Origin: Maridesulfovibrio bastinii DSM 16055 | GTDB lineage: Bacteria; Desulfobacterota; Desulfovibrionia; Desulfovibrionales; Desulfovibrionaceae | Assembly: GCF_000429985.1 (NCBI RefSeq) | Contig: NZ_AUCX01000009.1 | Span: 62,001 to 126,000 of the forward strand | DNA: 64,000 nucleotides | Direction of reading: 5' to 3' | Translations under genes and position numbers: made by a program | In this document: positions 46,287 through 56,068 of the stretch, in pieces | Numbering within the stretch: position 1 is the first letter of the stretch | Layout: the number at the start of each line of letters is the position of its first letter | The notes under the pieces: model-generated | Database searches by the model: none | The model's input: only the letters and a program-made list of their open reading frames with translations | Told to the model about the DNA's origin: nothing

Positions 46287-47936
46287 ATGCAGAAAAAGAA
46301 ATACAGCTCCTACGAGGAGTTTTGTAAGGAATACAAAGTTGAGATTCCGGAAAAATACAACTTTGCATTTGATTTTGTAGATGACGTTGCCGCAAATGAG
46401 CCTGACCGGCTGGCAATGGTACATGTTGATGACAACGGTAAGCGTACCGATCTTGATTTTGAATATTTCAGCAGGGAATCTTCACGGCTGGCCAATGCTC
46501 TGGCTGCAACAGGGCTGCGTAAAGGCGACCGGGTTATGATTATCCTTTACCGCCGCATAGACTGGTGGGTTTCAATGCTGGCCTGCCATAAGCTTGGAGC
46601 TGTGCCTGTACCATCTCCTAATCTGCTGACCCCGCATGATATTGAATTCAGAGTTAATTTTGCAAAAATTAAAGCAGTTATTGTTGAGAATTCTGTTTCA
46701 GACCGTATTGAGGAAGCCCGTAAAAATTGCCCCAGTCTTGATGTTCTGATAGAGGCCGGAAGTGATACGGCTGAAAACGGATGGCTGTCATTAACTGAAA
46801 TCTGCAAAGGAGTAGATGACAGCTTTCCGCGCCCGGAAGATGCTGCCTGTGATGACGATCCGCTATTGATATTTTTCTCTTCCGGAACAACAGGGCATCC
46901 GAAAATGGTTGAGCATACCCATAAATATGCAATGGGCCATTACCTTACCGGTGTTTACTGGCATGACCTTGAACCCGGAGACCTGCATCTGACTGTTGCT
47001 GACACCGGATGGGGAAAAGCCGTCTGGGGTAAATTTTACGGTCAGTGGATGGCCGGTGCAACTGCATTTGTCTGGGATTTTCGTGGAAAATTCGATCCTG
47101 CCAAGCTGCTGAGCATTATGTCCGAGCACAAGATCACAACTTTCTGCGCTCCGCCTACAGTTTTCAGATTTATGGTCAGGGAAGACCTTTCACAGTATGA
47201 TCTTTCCTCCTTGCGTCACTGCACCACAGCCGGTGAACTTCTTAACTATTCTGTTTTTGAACAGTGGAAGGAAGCTACCGGGCTGAGTATTTACGAAGGC
47301 TACGGCCAGACTGAAACCACTCTCCAGATAGCAACATTTCCGTTTATGGAGCCTAAACCCGGTTCCATAGGAAAGCCTGTTCCCGGATGGGATATTGTGC
47401 TTCGTGATTCCGAAGGAAAACCCTGCCCTGACGGTGAAGAAGGCGAGATCTGCATCAGAGTTGACCCCGAGCGTCCTGTAGGCCTTTTTACCGGGTATCT
47501 TGATGAACCCCATAAAACCGCCAGAGCCATTGTTGATGGCTGGTATCATACTGGAGACAAAGCCTGGAAGGATGAAAACGGGTATCTGTGGTTTCTCGGA
47601 CGTACCGATGACCTTATCAAAAGTTCCGGCTACAGAATCGGACCCTTTGAGGTCGAGAGTGCTTTGATTACCCATGAAGCGGTTGTTGAAGCAGCTATCA
47701 CAGGTGTTCCTGATCCCGTAAGGGGGCAGGCTGTCAAAGCGACAATTGTCCTTGCTGACGGATTCGAAGGAACTGAAGCACTGACAAAAGAACTTCAGAA
47801 TCATGTGAAAAAGGAAACAGCTCCATATAAATATCCTCGTGTTATAGAATATGTGGCTGAACTTCCGAAAACAATAAGCGGCAAGATTAAAAGAGCTGAA
47901 ATAAGATCGCGTGATGAGGAAAAATCTTCGAAATAG
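46287..47936 (+). CDS. acyl-CoA synthetase (AMP-forming), medium-chain type
   Basis: A 549-residue ANL-superfamily enzyme that activates a carboxylic acid to its CoA ester through an acyl-AMP. The P-loop-like motif is FFSSGTTGHPKM (about 196-207), the adenylate motif YEGYGQTETT, the hinge DLIKSSGYRIGPFEVE, and the catalytic lysine is in KTISGKIKRAEI (about 530-541). Similarity in layout to the ACSM/benzoate-CoA ligase group suggests medium-chain or branched/aromatic acids. The Shine-Dalgarno sequence GAGGAG is 12 nt from the ATG, longer than ideal, which may lower expression. It is probably co-regulated by the upstream XRE-cupin protein. Confidence 0.92.
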   Translation: MQKKKYSSYEEFCKEYKVEIPEKYNFAFDFVDDVAANEPDRLAMVHVDDNGKRTDLDFEYFSRESSRLANALAATGLRKGDRVMIILYRRIDWWVSMLACHKLGAVPVPSPNLLTPHDIEFRVNFAKIKAVIVENSVSDRIEEARKNCPSLDVLIEAGSDTAENGWLSLTEICKGVDDSFPRPEDAACDDDPLLIFFSSGTTGHPKMVEHTHKYAMGHYLTGVYWHDLEPGDLHLTVADTGWGKAVWGKFYGQWMAGATAFVWDFRGKFDPAKLLSIMSEHKITTFCAPPTVFRFMVREDLSQYDLSSLRHCTTAGELLNYSVFEQWKEATGLSIYEGYGQTETTLQIATFPFMEPKPGSIGKPVPGWDIVLRDSEGKPCPDGEEGEICIRVDPERPVGLFTGYLDEPHKTARAIVDGWYHTGDKAWKDENGYLWFLGRTDDLIKSSGYRIGPFEVESALITHEAVVEAAITGVPDPVRGQAVKATIVLADGFEGTEALTKELQNHVKKETAPYKYPRVIEYVAELPKTISGKIKRAEIRSRDEEKSSK

Positions 47937-47966
47937 AATAATTTCCTAAAAATAAGTTACGATATA

Positions 47967-48004
47967 ATAACCCCCTGTGGAAAGGTTTTCCAGCAGGGGG
48001 TTAT
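47967..48004 (+). terminator. hairpin after the acyl-CoA synthetase gene
   Basis: ATAACCCCCTG (47967-47977) pairs with CAGGGGGTTAT (47994-48004), with an inner GGAAA/TTTCC pairing. The U-tract is weak. Confidence 0.7.
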
Positions 48005-48180
48005 ATGTTACTTAAGGTTTCAGGTTTATGGTGATGTTATAGTGAATTAATTCATCAACATATTTTATATGGTCTGATTGCGTGCTGTTGTATTGGTTTG
48101 CACAGTGTTGCGGAAAGGATTATCGTCCCTTTATTTGAAAGTGTTATTTAAATTACATTAAATTGTAGTGGAAGGCTTTT

Positions 48181-48483
48181 ATGCCTAGTCTTAAAGATAA
48201 ACTTGATGCGCTGAATAAGAAATATGCAGCCAACGCCGGAAGTCGGGTGGCTGAGATTGAAGCGTGTCTTGAAGCATACATTGCAGGCTCTTCTGATACA
48301 GATCTTGAAGCACTGTATCGCAAGGCTCATGCCCTTGCCGGGACTGCAAAGACATTCGGGCTTCCGGAAATGAGTGTTACGGCCAAAAAGCTTGAGCTTG
48401 AGGCTAGAACTGTGGAAAATGCACATGGGGTGGAAAAGCTTTTGCCTCTGATGGATGAATTGAAAAAACTCATACCATCCTGA
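48181..48483 (+). CDS. stand-alone Hpt phosphotransfer protein
   Basis: A 100-residue four-helix-bundle histidine phosphotransfer domain. The phosphorylatable histidine is H50 in KAHALAGTAKTFGLPEMS (the HxLxG...G pattern), with a coiled helix on each side. It would shuttle phosphate between a hybrid kinase and a response regulator; neither is adjacent, so its partners are elsewhere. GGAAGG precedes the ATG. It lies 113 bp upstream of topA without an obvious terminator between them. Confidence 0.88.
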   Translation: MPSLKDKLDALNKKYAANAGSRVAEIEACLEAYIAGSSDTDLEALYRKAHALAGTAKTFGLPEMSVTAKKLELEARTVENAHGVEKLLPLMDELKKLIPS

Positions 48484-48596
48484 TTATTAATCAATGTAAA
48501 ACGGACCGTTAGGTCTTTTTTTACATGGTTTAAGATGCCTTCTCTGCAAGATTAGAGGTTGCATAGTGGGCTTTGGATGGTTATAGGCTCCAACTT

Positions 48597-50993
48597 ATGA
48601 GCAAAGACCTGATTATTGTTGAGTCCCCGGCAAAGGTAAAAACTATCAGCAAATTTCTGGGTAAGAATTACCAGGTAGCCGCATCAGTCGGCCATGTGCG
48701 TGATTTGCCTAAAAGTTCACTGGGAGTTGATGAAGGAGGCGATTTTACCCCCGAGTACCAGATCATTCCCGGAAAGGAAGATGTTGTTAATAAACTGAAG
48801 AAGGCCGCCGCCAAAGCCGACCATGTTTTTCTGGCGCCTGACCCCGACCGCGAGGGGGAGGCCATAGGCTGGCACGTTGCAAACATATTGAAGGATGTTA
48901 ACGATAATATCAGTCGAATTCAGTTTAACGAAATTACAGCCAAAGCTGTAAGGGAAGCTCTGGAACATCCCCGTCCTCTGAATGAGAAGCTCTTTGATTC
49001 CCAGCAGGCGCGCCGTATTCTCGACAGGCTTGTCGGATATAAAATTTCTCCTATTCTCTGGAAGAAGGTCAAGCGTGGCATTTCCGCAGGGCGTGTACAG
49101 TCTGTAGCTTTGAAGCTTGTTGTCGAGCGTGAGAAGGAAAGACGTGCATTCGTGCCTGAGGAATACTGGCTCTTCAAGGCTACTGTTGCAGGTGTAAATC
49201 CTCCTCCTTTCGGAATAGATCTCTGGAAAGTTGACGGAAAACCGGTTTCCATAGGTTCCGGCGAGGAAGCAGAAGCCCTTGAAAAAGTCCTTTCCAAAGC
49301 TACCTTTAAAATTGAAAGCCTGACGGAAAAAGAGCGTAAACGCAGTCCACAGCCTCCCTATATTACTTCTACCCTACAGCAGGAAGCAAACCGCAGACTG
49401 GGATATTCCGCCAAAAGGACTATGACGATTGCTCAGCGTCTTTATGAAGGTGTCGAGCTTGGCGAAAAAGGTACTACTGCGCTTATCACCTACATGCGTA
49501 CCGACTCTGTGCGTATTGCGGATGAAGCCCGTGATGCCGCCAAAAAGCTTATTCTCGAAAAATACGGCAAAGAATTTTATCCTTCCAAGGCCAGAGTATA
49601 TAAAACCAAGGGCAGTGCTCAGGACGCTCATGAAGCCATCAGACCGGTTGATGTAACCATACAGCCGGAACAGGTGAAACCGTTTCTCCCTGCAGACCAG
49701 TTCAGACTTTATGAATTGATCTGGAAAAGATTTACTGCTTCACAGATGGAATCTGCCCGTTTCTGGGATACACTTGTTAAAGTTGAAGCTGAAAATACTC
49801 TCTGGCGTGCTAAAGGCGAGCGTCTCCTTTTTCCGGGTTTTATGAGAGTTATGGGCAAAACAGCTGATGATAAGCTGGTAGAGCTTCCTAAGCTGGAAAA
49901 AGGTGAAGAGCTGAAAGTTGAAAGCATCAACAAGGAACAGAAATTCACGCAGCCGCCCGCAAGATATTCCGAAGCTTCCCTGGTCAGAGAGCTGGAGGAA
50001 AAAGGCATAGGCCGTCCTTCAACTTATGCTGCGATTATTTCCACTATTCAGGACCGTGGATACGTTAATCTTGAAGAAAAGAAATTTGTTCCGACAGAAC
50101 TCGGATCAGTTGTAAGTGATCAGCTCAGTAATCATTTCAAGGAACTTATGGATGTAGGTTTTACCGCCTCCATGGAAGGGCAGCTTGATGATGTGGCTGA
50201 GGGTAAAGTTCAGTGGACTGAACTCATGAAGCACTTTGCCGAAGGTTTTTATCCCACTCTCGAGACTGCCAAAAAAGAAATGAAACGCGGCGGAGAGGAT
50301 ACCGGGATAACCTGCGATAAATGCGGAGAACCCATGGTCATTAAATTTGGCCGTACCGGTGAGTTCCTCGGTTGTTCAGCATATCCTGATTGTAAAAACA
50401 TCACTAATTTCACCCGTGATGAAAAGGGTAAAATAGTTGTTCTGGAAGATCAGGCCCCTGAAGAAACCGGAATTACCTGTGATAAATGCGGCAAGCCTAT
50501 GGTCGTCAAACGCTCAAGCCGCGGTGAATTTCTGGGTTGTTCAGGTTATCCTGAGTGCAGAAATATTAAGAATTTCAAACGTGATGATGACGGTAAAATC
50601 GAACTCGTTAAAACAGATGAACCGGAAGTCGTAGGCAAGTGCCCTGACTGTGGTGGTGATCTGATAATCAAGCGAGCCAGAACCGGAAGCCGCTTTATAG
50701 CCTGCTCCAATTATCCGGACTGCAAGCATGCAGAGCCATATTCCACGGGAGTTAAATGCCCGAGGGAAGGATGCGAAGGCGAGCTGGTGGAAAAGAGTTC
50801 AAGGCGCGGTAAGATTTTTTATTCATGCAGCAAATATCCAGACTGTGATTACGCAGTATGGTATGAACCTATTGACGGTCCCTGTCCAAAATGCGGACAT
50901 CCCGTGCTGGTTAAAAAAGTTACCCGCGCCAAGGGTGAGCACATAGCCTGTCCGGAAAAAGGCTGCGGCTACACCGATGAGGGCGAAGAATAG
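48597..50993 (+). CDS. topA: DNA topoisomerase I with five C-terminal zinc ribbons
   Basis: It relaxes negative supercoils by single-strand passage. The 798-residue protein has TOPRIM residues E9, D82, D84 and E86 (IIVES, PDPDREGE), the catalytic Y299 in TALITYMRTDS, and the RPSTYAAIISTIQDRGYV motif. The C-terminus carries five four-cysteine zinc ribbons (starting about residues 572, 630, 680, 722 and 765), more than the three of E. coli TopA. I start it at ATG 48597 (MSKDLIIVES), the family N-terminus, rather than at a TTG eight codons upstream. Confidence 0.95.
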   Translation: MSKDLIIVESPAKVKTISKFLGKNYQVAASVGHVRDLPKSSLGVDEGGDFTPEYQIIPGKEDVVNKLKKAAAKADHVFLAPDPDREGEAIGWHVANILKDVNDNISRIQFNEITAKAVREALEHPRPLNEKLFDSQQARRILDRLVGYKISPILWKKVKRGISAGRVQSVALKLVVEREKERRAFVPEEYWLFKATVAGVNPPPFGIDLWKVDGKPVSIGSGEEAEALEKVLSKATFKIESLTEKERKRSPQPPYITSTLQQEANRRLGYSAKRTMTIAQRLYEGVELGEKGTTALITYMRTDSVRIADEARDAAKKLILEKYGKEFYPSKARVYKTKGSAQDAHEAIRPVDVTIQPEQVKPFLPADQFRLYELIWKRFTASQMESARFWDTLVKVEAENTLWRAKGERLLFPGFMRVMGKTADDKLVELPKLEKGEELKVESINKEQKFTQPPARYSEASLVRELEEKGIGRPSTYAAIISTIQDRGYVNLEEKKFVPTELGSVVSDQLSNHFKELMDVGFTASMEGQLDDVAEGKVQWTELMKHFAEGFYPTLETAKKEMKRGGEDTGITCDKCGEPMVIKFGRTGEFLGCSAYPDCKNITNFTRDEKGKIVVLEDQAPEETGITCDKCGKPMVVKRSSRGEFLGCSGYPECRNIKNFKRDDDGKIELVKTDEPEVVGKCPDCGGDLIIKRARTGSRFIACSNYPDCKHAEPYSTGVKCPREGCEGELVEKSSRRGKIFYSCSKYPDCDYAVWYEPIDGPCPKCGHPVLVKKVTRAKGEHIACPEKGCGYTDEGEE

Positions 50994-51170
50994 TTTTTGC
51001 TGTTCTGATTTCAGACAATAACAACGGTCGGCCGTTATCAATAGTAACAATTGCTTTCATGCCTGCAGCGGTTTATTTTGAACTGGCAGCAGGTGGCAGT
51101 TTGTATAGCCGGCTGGTTTTTCATTATAAATTAATAAATAGAGCGGAATTAAACTGCTCAGGGAATAATA

Positions 51171-52085
51171 ATGTCAGAATTTAAATTTGGATGGGTGGCC
51201 CTGCTTGGACCGCCGAATGCCGGTAAAAGCACTCTTATGAATCATTACATGGGTCAGAAGATTGCCATTGTATCACCCAAACCCCAGACTACCCGTAATA
51301 GAATCAACGGAATATTAAGTACTGATCATTCGCAGATAGTCTTTCTTGATACACCGGGAATCCACAGGCTCAGAGGAAGAATGAACCGCTTCCTTCTTGA
51401 TTCCGCATGGCAGGCTCTGAATAATTCCGATGCCGTGGTCGTGTTGTTCGATGCTTCACTCTATGCTTCGAAACCACACCTCATGGAAAAGGATTTAAGT
51501 CCGCTGGTGAAACCTGTTTCAGGTCCGGGACGGAATCTTTTTGTGGCAGTGAACAAGGTTGATAAGGTCAAGGATAAAGCCAATCTTCTGCCGGTAATGC
51601 AAAAAGCTCAGGAGATGTTTCCCGAGGCTGAATTTTTCCCTGTTTCAGCTTTAAAGGGTGATGGCACTGATGTCCTTCTGAACCGTCTCGAAGAGGTTCT
51701 TCCTGAGGGTGCTCCAATGTTTCCTGATGATCAGGTTTCAACAGTTCCGCTACGTTTCATGGCTTCGGAAACAGTCCGTGAAAAACTGTTTTTAAGTCTC
51801 CAGCAGGAACTTCCTTATACAACCGCAGTTGAAATTGAAAACTGGCAGGAAGAGCCGGAACGTAATCTGGTCCATATCGGGGCTGTGATTTATACTTCCA
51901 AAAAGAACCATAAGGGTATGATCATAGGCCGTCAGGGACAGAATCTGAAAAAAATCGGAACTTCAGCCCGCAAGGAACTTGAAGAGCTTCTTGATATGAA
52001 GGTTATGCTCGAACTCTGGGTAAAAGTCAGAGAGGGCTGGACTGAAGACAGCGGATTTTTGAGGACCATCGGTCTTGGGGAATAA
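51171..52085 (+). CDS. era: GTPase Era
   Basis: An essential GTPase that binds 16S rRNA during 30S assembly. The 304-residue protein has G1 GPPNAGKST, G2/G3 with DTPGIHR, G4 NKVDK, G5 SALKG, and a C-terminal KH RNA-binding domain (about 215-300) with the GxxG loop in IIGRQGQNLKKIG. The length is normal. The 177-bp spacer after topA shows no clear terminator, so it may be transcribed with topA or from its own promoter. Confidence 0.96.
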   Translation: MSEFKFGWVALLGPPNAGKSTLMNHYMGQKIAIVSPKPQTTRNRINGILSTDHSQIVFLDTPGIHRLRGRMNRFLLDSAWQALNNSDAVVVLFDASLYASKPHLMEKDLSPLVKPVSGPGRNLFVAVNKVDKVKDKANLLPVMQKAQEMFPEAEFFPVSALKGDGTDVLLNRLEEVLPEGAPMFPDDQVSTVPLRFMASETVREKLFLSLQQELPYTTAVEIENWQEEPERNLVHIGAVIYTSKKNHKGMIIGRQGQNLKKIGTSARKELEELLDMKVMLELWVKVREGWTEDSGFLRTIGLGE

Positions 52086-52179
52086 ACATATTTAGTTATT
52101 TTTTTTATTTTTATTAAAGATTTTAATATAATCTACCGAATTTATATAAACAGACCTTATAAGGTTTTATGGCACTGCA

Positions 52180-52881
52180 ATGGAGAACAGAGAAAAGGAA
52201 CTGCTTCGCAATTATGGTGAAGTTAAGAGTGAGATAGACAGGGCTGCGGAAAAAGCCGGACGGAAACCTGATGAAATACAGCTTGTTGCTGTATCAAAGT
52301 TTCACCCGGCAAGTGATGTGGAGATTCTTTTTAAAGCCGGGCATAGAGTGTTCGGAGAATCTTATGTTCAGGAAGCAGTTGCCAAAAGTGAAGAACTTTC
52401 GGCTCTTGATATCGAGTGGCATTTTATCGGCGGCCTTCAAAGTAAAAAGGCTAAATATGTAGCAGGTAATTTTTCTCTGGTGCATAGTGTGGATTCTTCC
52501 AAACTTGCAGGCCTGTTAAATAAAAAAGCTGTTGCACTCGGAGTAAAGCAGAATATTCTTTTACAGGTTAATTCTGCTGGAGAGGAACAGAAAAGCGGTG
52601 TCAGTGAAAAGATGCTTCAGAATTTGGCTGAAGAAGTCATGGAATTTGAAGGTCTGGAACTCCAAGGGCTGATGTGTCTGCCACCTTTTTTTGGAGATTC
52701 AGAGTCGTCCAGACCGTATTTCCGCAGGCTGAGGGAGCTTAAGGAAAAACTTGAGAAAGATCTCGGTATTTCGCTCCCCCATTTGTCCATGGGTATGACT
52801 GATGATTATGTGTCGGCTATCGAAGAAGGCGCAACAATGGTCAGAATAGGAACAAGGATTTTCGGTAAGCGGCCGGTTTAA
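52180..52881 (+). CDS. yggS: pyridoxal phosphate homeostasis protein (YggS/PLPBP)
   Basis: A 233-residue PLP-binding TIM-barrel protein that buffers free PLP. The Schiff-base lysine is K40 in LVAVSKFHP; FGESYVQEA, WHFIGGLQSKKAKY and SMGMTDDYVSAIEEGATMVRIGTRIFG are family signatures. It lies just upstream of the motor genes; yggS is often near cell-division or motility genes by shared neighbourhood rather than function. The Shine-Dalgarno sequence is weak. Confidence 0.94.
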   Translation: MENREKELLRNYGEVKSEIDRAAEKAGRKPDEIQLVAVSKFHPASDVEILFKAGHRVFGESYVQEAVAKSEELSALDIEWHFIGGLQSKKAKYVAGNFSLVHSVDSSKLAGLLNKKAVALGVKQNILLQVNSAGEEQKSGVSEKMLQNLAEEVMEFEGLELQGLMCLPPFFGDSESSRPYFRRLRELKEKLEKDLGISLPHLSMGMTDDYVSAIEEGATMVRIGTRIFGKRPV

Positions 52882-52922
52882 TCAAGCCGTGTAATGAATA
52901 AAAGCAATGGAAGGACCGCGGT

Positions 52923-53684
52923 ATGGATCTTGCGACCATAATAGGAACTATACTTTCTTTCGGACTCGTTCTTGCCGCTATTCTTGTAGGTAGCCCCCTC
53001 GGTATTTTTATATCGGTCCCTTCGGCATTGATTGTTATCGGGGGTACTATCGGTGCCTCTCTGGTAAACTATCCACTTGGACATGTGCTTGGTGTTGTCG
53101 GGGTTATTAAAAAGACTCTGTTTTCAAGCCTTGAGTCCCCGGCCGATATCATTGCTAAATTCATGGATTTTGCAAATAGAGCCCGCCGTGAAGGTATCCT
53201 TTCCCTTGAGCCTCTTTTAAAAAGCATTGAAGACGATTTCCTGCGTAAAGGGCTTCAACTGACAGTTGACGGTCTAGAACCGCAGGTTATTCAGGAGATT
53301 CTGGAAACAGAAATTCAGTATCTTGAAAGCAGGCATGAAACCGGTGCCGAAATTCTTAAAATTTTTGCTGAGTTCGCTCCTGCAATGGGCATGATCGGTA
53401 CTGTTATCGGACTTGTGCAGATGCTCCAGACAATGAGTGATCCAAGCACCATCGGTCCTGCTATGGCTGTTGCCCTTCTCACCACTTTGTATGGTGCTAT
53501 TCTTGCCAACCTTGTTTTTACTCCAATGTCTGGAAAGCTGAAAACAAGGAGCAAGGAAGAAGTTCTGCTAAGGGAAATGGTCATGGAAGGTATAATTTCA
53601 ATTTCAAAAGGTGAAAATCCTAAAATTATTGAGGAAAAGCTGAACAGCTTTCTTCCTCCCAAAAGCCGTAAAGAAGTCTCATAA
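52923..53684 (+). CDS. motA: flagellar motor stator subunit MotA/PomA
   Basis: A 253-residue membrane protein with four transmembrane helices and a large cytoplasmic loop (about 60-145) bearing the charged residues that contact FliG (ANRARREGILSLE). TM3 carries the conserved proline in FAPAMGMIGTVIGLVQML. The start MDLATIIG and the length are those of PomA, the sodium-type stator, which would fit a marine host, but ion choice cannot be settled by eye. It heads a motor/export operon: motA-motB-motB-fliL-fliN-fliO-fliP-fliQ. GGAAGGA precedes the ATG. Confidence 0.93.
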   Translation: MDLATIIGTILSFGLVLAAILVGSPLGIFISVPSALIVIGGTIGASLVNYPLGHVLGVVGVIKKTLFSSLESPADIIAKFMDFANRARREGILSLEPLLKSIEDDFLRKGLQLTVDGLEPQVIQEILETEIQYLESRHETGAEILKIFAEFAPAMGMIGTVIGLVQMLQTMSDPSTIGPAMAVALLTTLYGAILANLVFTPMSGKLKTRSKEEVLLREMVMEGIISISKGENPKIIEEKLNSFLPPKSRKEVS

Positions 53685-53743
53685 TTCTATTGAGCCGCAA
53701 TCGGTCTTAGCTGCCGATACGCTAACGGCACCCGAGGAGGAGC

Positions 53744-54589
53744 ATGGGCAGAAAAAAGAAAAAGGAAGAGAGTGGCGGAGTCCCTTTGTGGCTCATCACT
53801 TTTACAGACCTTATGACGCTTATGCTCACCTTTTTCGTTCTGCTTGTGAGTATGGCCAAGGTCGATGAGCGTCGCAAGCTTGTTGTCCTCGGCTCAATTT
53901 TCGGTACTTTCGGCTTCGGACATCATGGATATGATGTCCTTTCAACAAAAGATACACGGCGTACCGTCTCCTCTGGAGCTTTTGAACTTGAAGAGAATCT
54001 GGAGCCTATAAAACCACTTCTCTGGGAATATGCCGAAGAAGATCTGAAATTTGAATCCAGCCGTTTCGTTCAGGTTCTCTCTATCGGAGCTGATGTTTTA
54101 TTTGAGCCTGACAGTCTGACCATTTCCGCTGATGGCAGACATATTCTACGGACAGTTATTCCTGTTTTAAAAAATGTCACCTCTCCGCTGCTGCTGGCAG
54201 GTCATACTTCCACTCTTCGTGATGAACTGGGTGAAGATTACCGCGTGGCTGATAAGGACCTCAATCCGGATGTTTCATGGAGAATTTCTCTGGGCAGGGT
54301 TTTATCCGTTTACAGGTTTCTTGTGGCAGGTGGTATAAAGCCTGAAATGCTCAAAATAGAGGCTTTTGGGAAATTCAGGCCCCATTATCCAAATTCAACC
54401 CCGAAAGGGCGCAGGTCCAACCGCAGGGTTGATATAGTGCTGGATAAACGCAGCGTAAAAGTGGAGAAGGAGCTCAAGAAGATCGTCCCGGATGTTAAGG
54501 GGAAACAGAAGTCTGATGAATTCGACTATAAAGGTTTTGTTTTTCCTGTAGAAGAATCTGAACAGCCTCCAGCTAATCCGGGGAATTGA
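53744..54589 (+). CDS. motB: flagellar motor protein MotB (first paralogue)
   Basis: A 281-residue stator subunit anchoring the motor to peptidoglycan. A basic N-terminus (GRKKKKEE) precedes one transmembrane helix with the ion-carrying aspartate D22 in LITFTDLMTLMLTFFVLL. The C-terminal OmpA-like domain (about 115-245, ending NRRVDIVLD) binds the cell wall. The C-terminal tail (about 245-281) is long and charged. A second MotB-like gene follows immediately. Confidence 0.93.
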   Translation: MGRKKKKEESGGVPLWLITFTDLMTLMLTFFVLLVSMAKVDERRKLVVLGSIFGTFGFGHHGYDVLSTKDTRRTVSSGAFELEENLEPIKPLLWEYAEEDLKFESSRFVQVLSIGADVLFEPDSLTISADGRHILRTVIPVLKNVTSPLLLAGHTSTLRDELGEDYRVADKDLNPDVSWRISLGRVLSVYRFLVAGGIKPEMLKIEAFGKFRPHYPNSTPKGRRSNRRVDIVLDKRSVKVEKELKKIVPDVKGKQKSDEFDYKGFVFPVEESEQPPANPGN

Positions 54590-54591
54590 CC

Positions 54592-55320
54592 ATGGCCCGT
54601 AAAGAAAAAAAAGCAGAAGAAGCCGGGGGCGGTTGGCTGGTTACCTTTTCGGACCTTGTGACCCTGCTTTTGACTTTTTTTGTGCTGTTGCTAAGTATGT
54701 CCTCAATGGATCAGAGCTTTATTACCCGTGTAACCATCAATCCGGCGGAACTTGGGTTTCTTGAAAAGCGAGGTTCAGGAAGACTTTCGGTGAAGGCCAA
54801 GATAATTGCTGAGATGATTGAACGTCCGTGGGAAGTTCTGGAAAAGCAGCAGAGAATAAAAGATCTGCTGTTTCCTGATGATAAGATACCCCCTGATATT
54901 TCTAAATCGACTCTAAATGAAAATCTTAAAGTCCTTGCCCGGCCTGAGGGTGTGGCTCTGGTGCTTACCGATAAGCTGCTGTATCCTCTTGGTTCGTTTA
55001 CACTTGATAAAAGCGCGGAAATGCTTCTGGAGCAGATTGTTCCCATTCTGGAGTATCTTGGAAATGCCGATGTTAATATTTCCGGATATACTGATGATGT
55101 CGGCGGAATGAGCCCTGACAACTTTGAATTGTCAGGAAAGCGTGCAATTTCGGTTTTGACATATTTTGTGAGCAGAGGATTGCGGAATCAGAGGTTCAGT
55201 GTTTCTGCTTACGGTCCGACTTATCCTATGGTAAGTAACAGGACACCTGAGGGAAGAGCGCAGAACAGGCGCGTTGAGATATTAATTAAAACTACACCCA
55301 TGATGGGTGGATATTCATAA
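54592..55320 (+). CDS. MotB-like stator protein (second paralogue)
   Basis: A 242-residue MotB paralogue. D21 in GWLVTFSDLVTLLLTFFVLLLS is the ion-binding aspartate and the OmpA-like domain covers about 105-238 (NRRVEILIK). It could form heteromeric stators with the other MotB around the single MotA, or be a PomB-type partner. I choose the ATG at 54592, which has GGGGA 7 nt upstream; a TTG two codons earlier would overlap the first motB. Confidence 0.9.
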   Translation: MARKEKKAEEAGGGWLVTFSDLVTLLLTFFVLLLSMSSMDQSFITRVTINPAELGFLEKRGSGRLSVKAKIIAEMIERPWEVLEKQQRIKDLLFPDDKIPPDISKSTLNENLKVLARPEGVALVLTDKLLYPLGSFTLDKSAEMLLEQIVPILEYLGNADVNISGYTDDVGGMSPDNFELSGKRAISVLTYFVSRGLRNQRFSVSAYGPTYPMVSNRTPEGRAQNRRVEILIKTTPMMGGYS

Positions 55321-55347
55321 TTTCCCAAAAAATGAGGAGCTGTCGGT

Positions 55348-55860
55348 ATGGCTGAAGAAAACGGTCAGGAGCCTAAGAAGAAAAGTGGACTTTTGAAATG
55401 GATTATTCTTCTGATCCTTTTGCTAGCCCTTGGTGGTGGCGGATATTTTGCCTACCTGAAGTTTTTTGCTGGGACTCCTGAAGATAAACCCGCTGCAGAA
55501 CAGCAGCAGGAAGAACAGGCTGAGGAAGGAGCTCAGAATCAGGCCGCAATACCCGGCTCGGGATTCACAGTCAGTCTTCCGACATTTGTAGTCAATCTTG
55601 CCGATCCTCTCGGACGCAGATATCTGAAGCTGGGAATTGATGTTGAAGTTGTAAGCGAGGAAGCTACAGCCGAGCTTAATAAAAAGCAGCCGATGGTTAA
55701 GGATGCCCTCATTCTGCTGCTTTCAAGCAAGACATATCAGGACCTTTCCACAATGGAGAACAAGATTCTTCTAAAGAAGGAAATTGTTGACAGGTTGAAT
55801 CAGATCATGGGTGGTTCAAAAGTTTTGCAGGTCTATTTTACTGATATGGTTATTCAGTAG
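55348..55860 (+). CDS. fliL: flagellar basal body protein FliL
   Basis: A 170-residue single-pass inner-membrane protein that surrounds the stator. It has a basic N-terminus, one transmembrane helix (about 17-37, LLKWIILLILLLALGGGGYFAY), an acidic Gln/Glu-rich linker (about 44-68), and the periplasmic FliL domain (VNLADPLGRRYLKLGIDVEV through VLQVYFTDMVIQ). GAGGAG precedes the start. Its place between the stator and rotor genes is classical. Confidence 0.94.
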   Translation: MAEENGQEPKKKSGLLKWIILLILLLALGGGGYFAYLKFFAGTPEDKPAAEQQQEEQAEEGAQNQAAIPGSGFTVSLPTFVVNLADPLGRRYLKLGIDVEVVSEEATAELNKKQPMVKDALILLLSSKTYQDLSTMENKILLKKEIVDRLNQIMGGSKVLQVYFTDMVIQ

Positions 55861-56068
55861 CACGATTATTGCTTAACTTAATGCATTGTTTTAGGGCGGT
55901 CCTTTTTCTGATTTTTAAAAAGGATTGTTATTGTTGGTAATGATTAGTAAATTGAAGGTGTTAACCTTTTTTTTGCTTTTAAATACATGCAGCTTGAAGT
56001 GTCATTTTCTTGAAAAACACTTGGCTGATGCATTTATTAACCGTTTATAAAGCCAGAGGTGAACAGCA

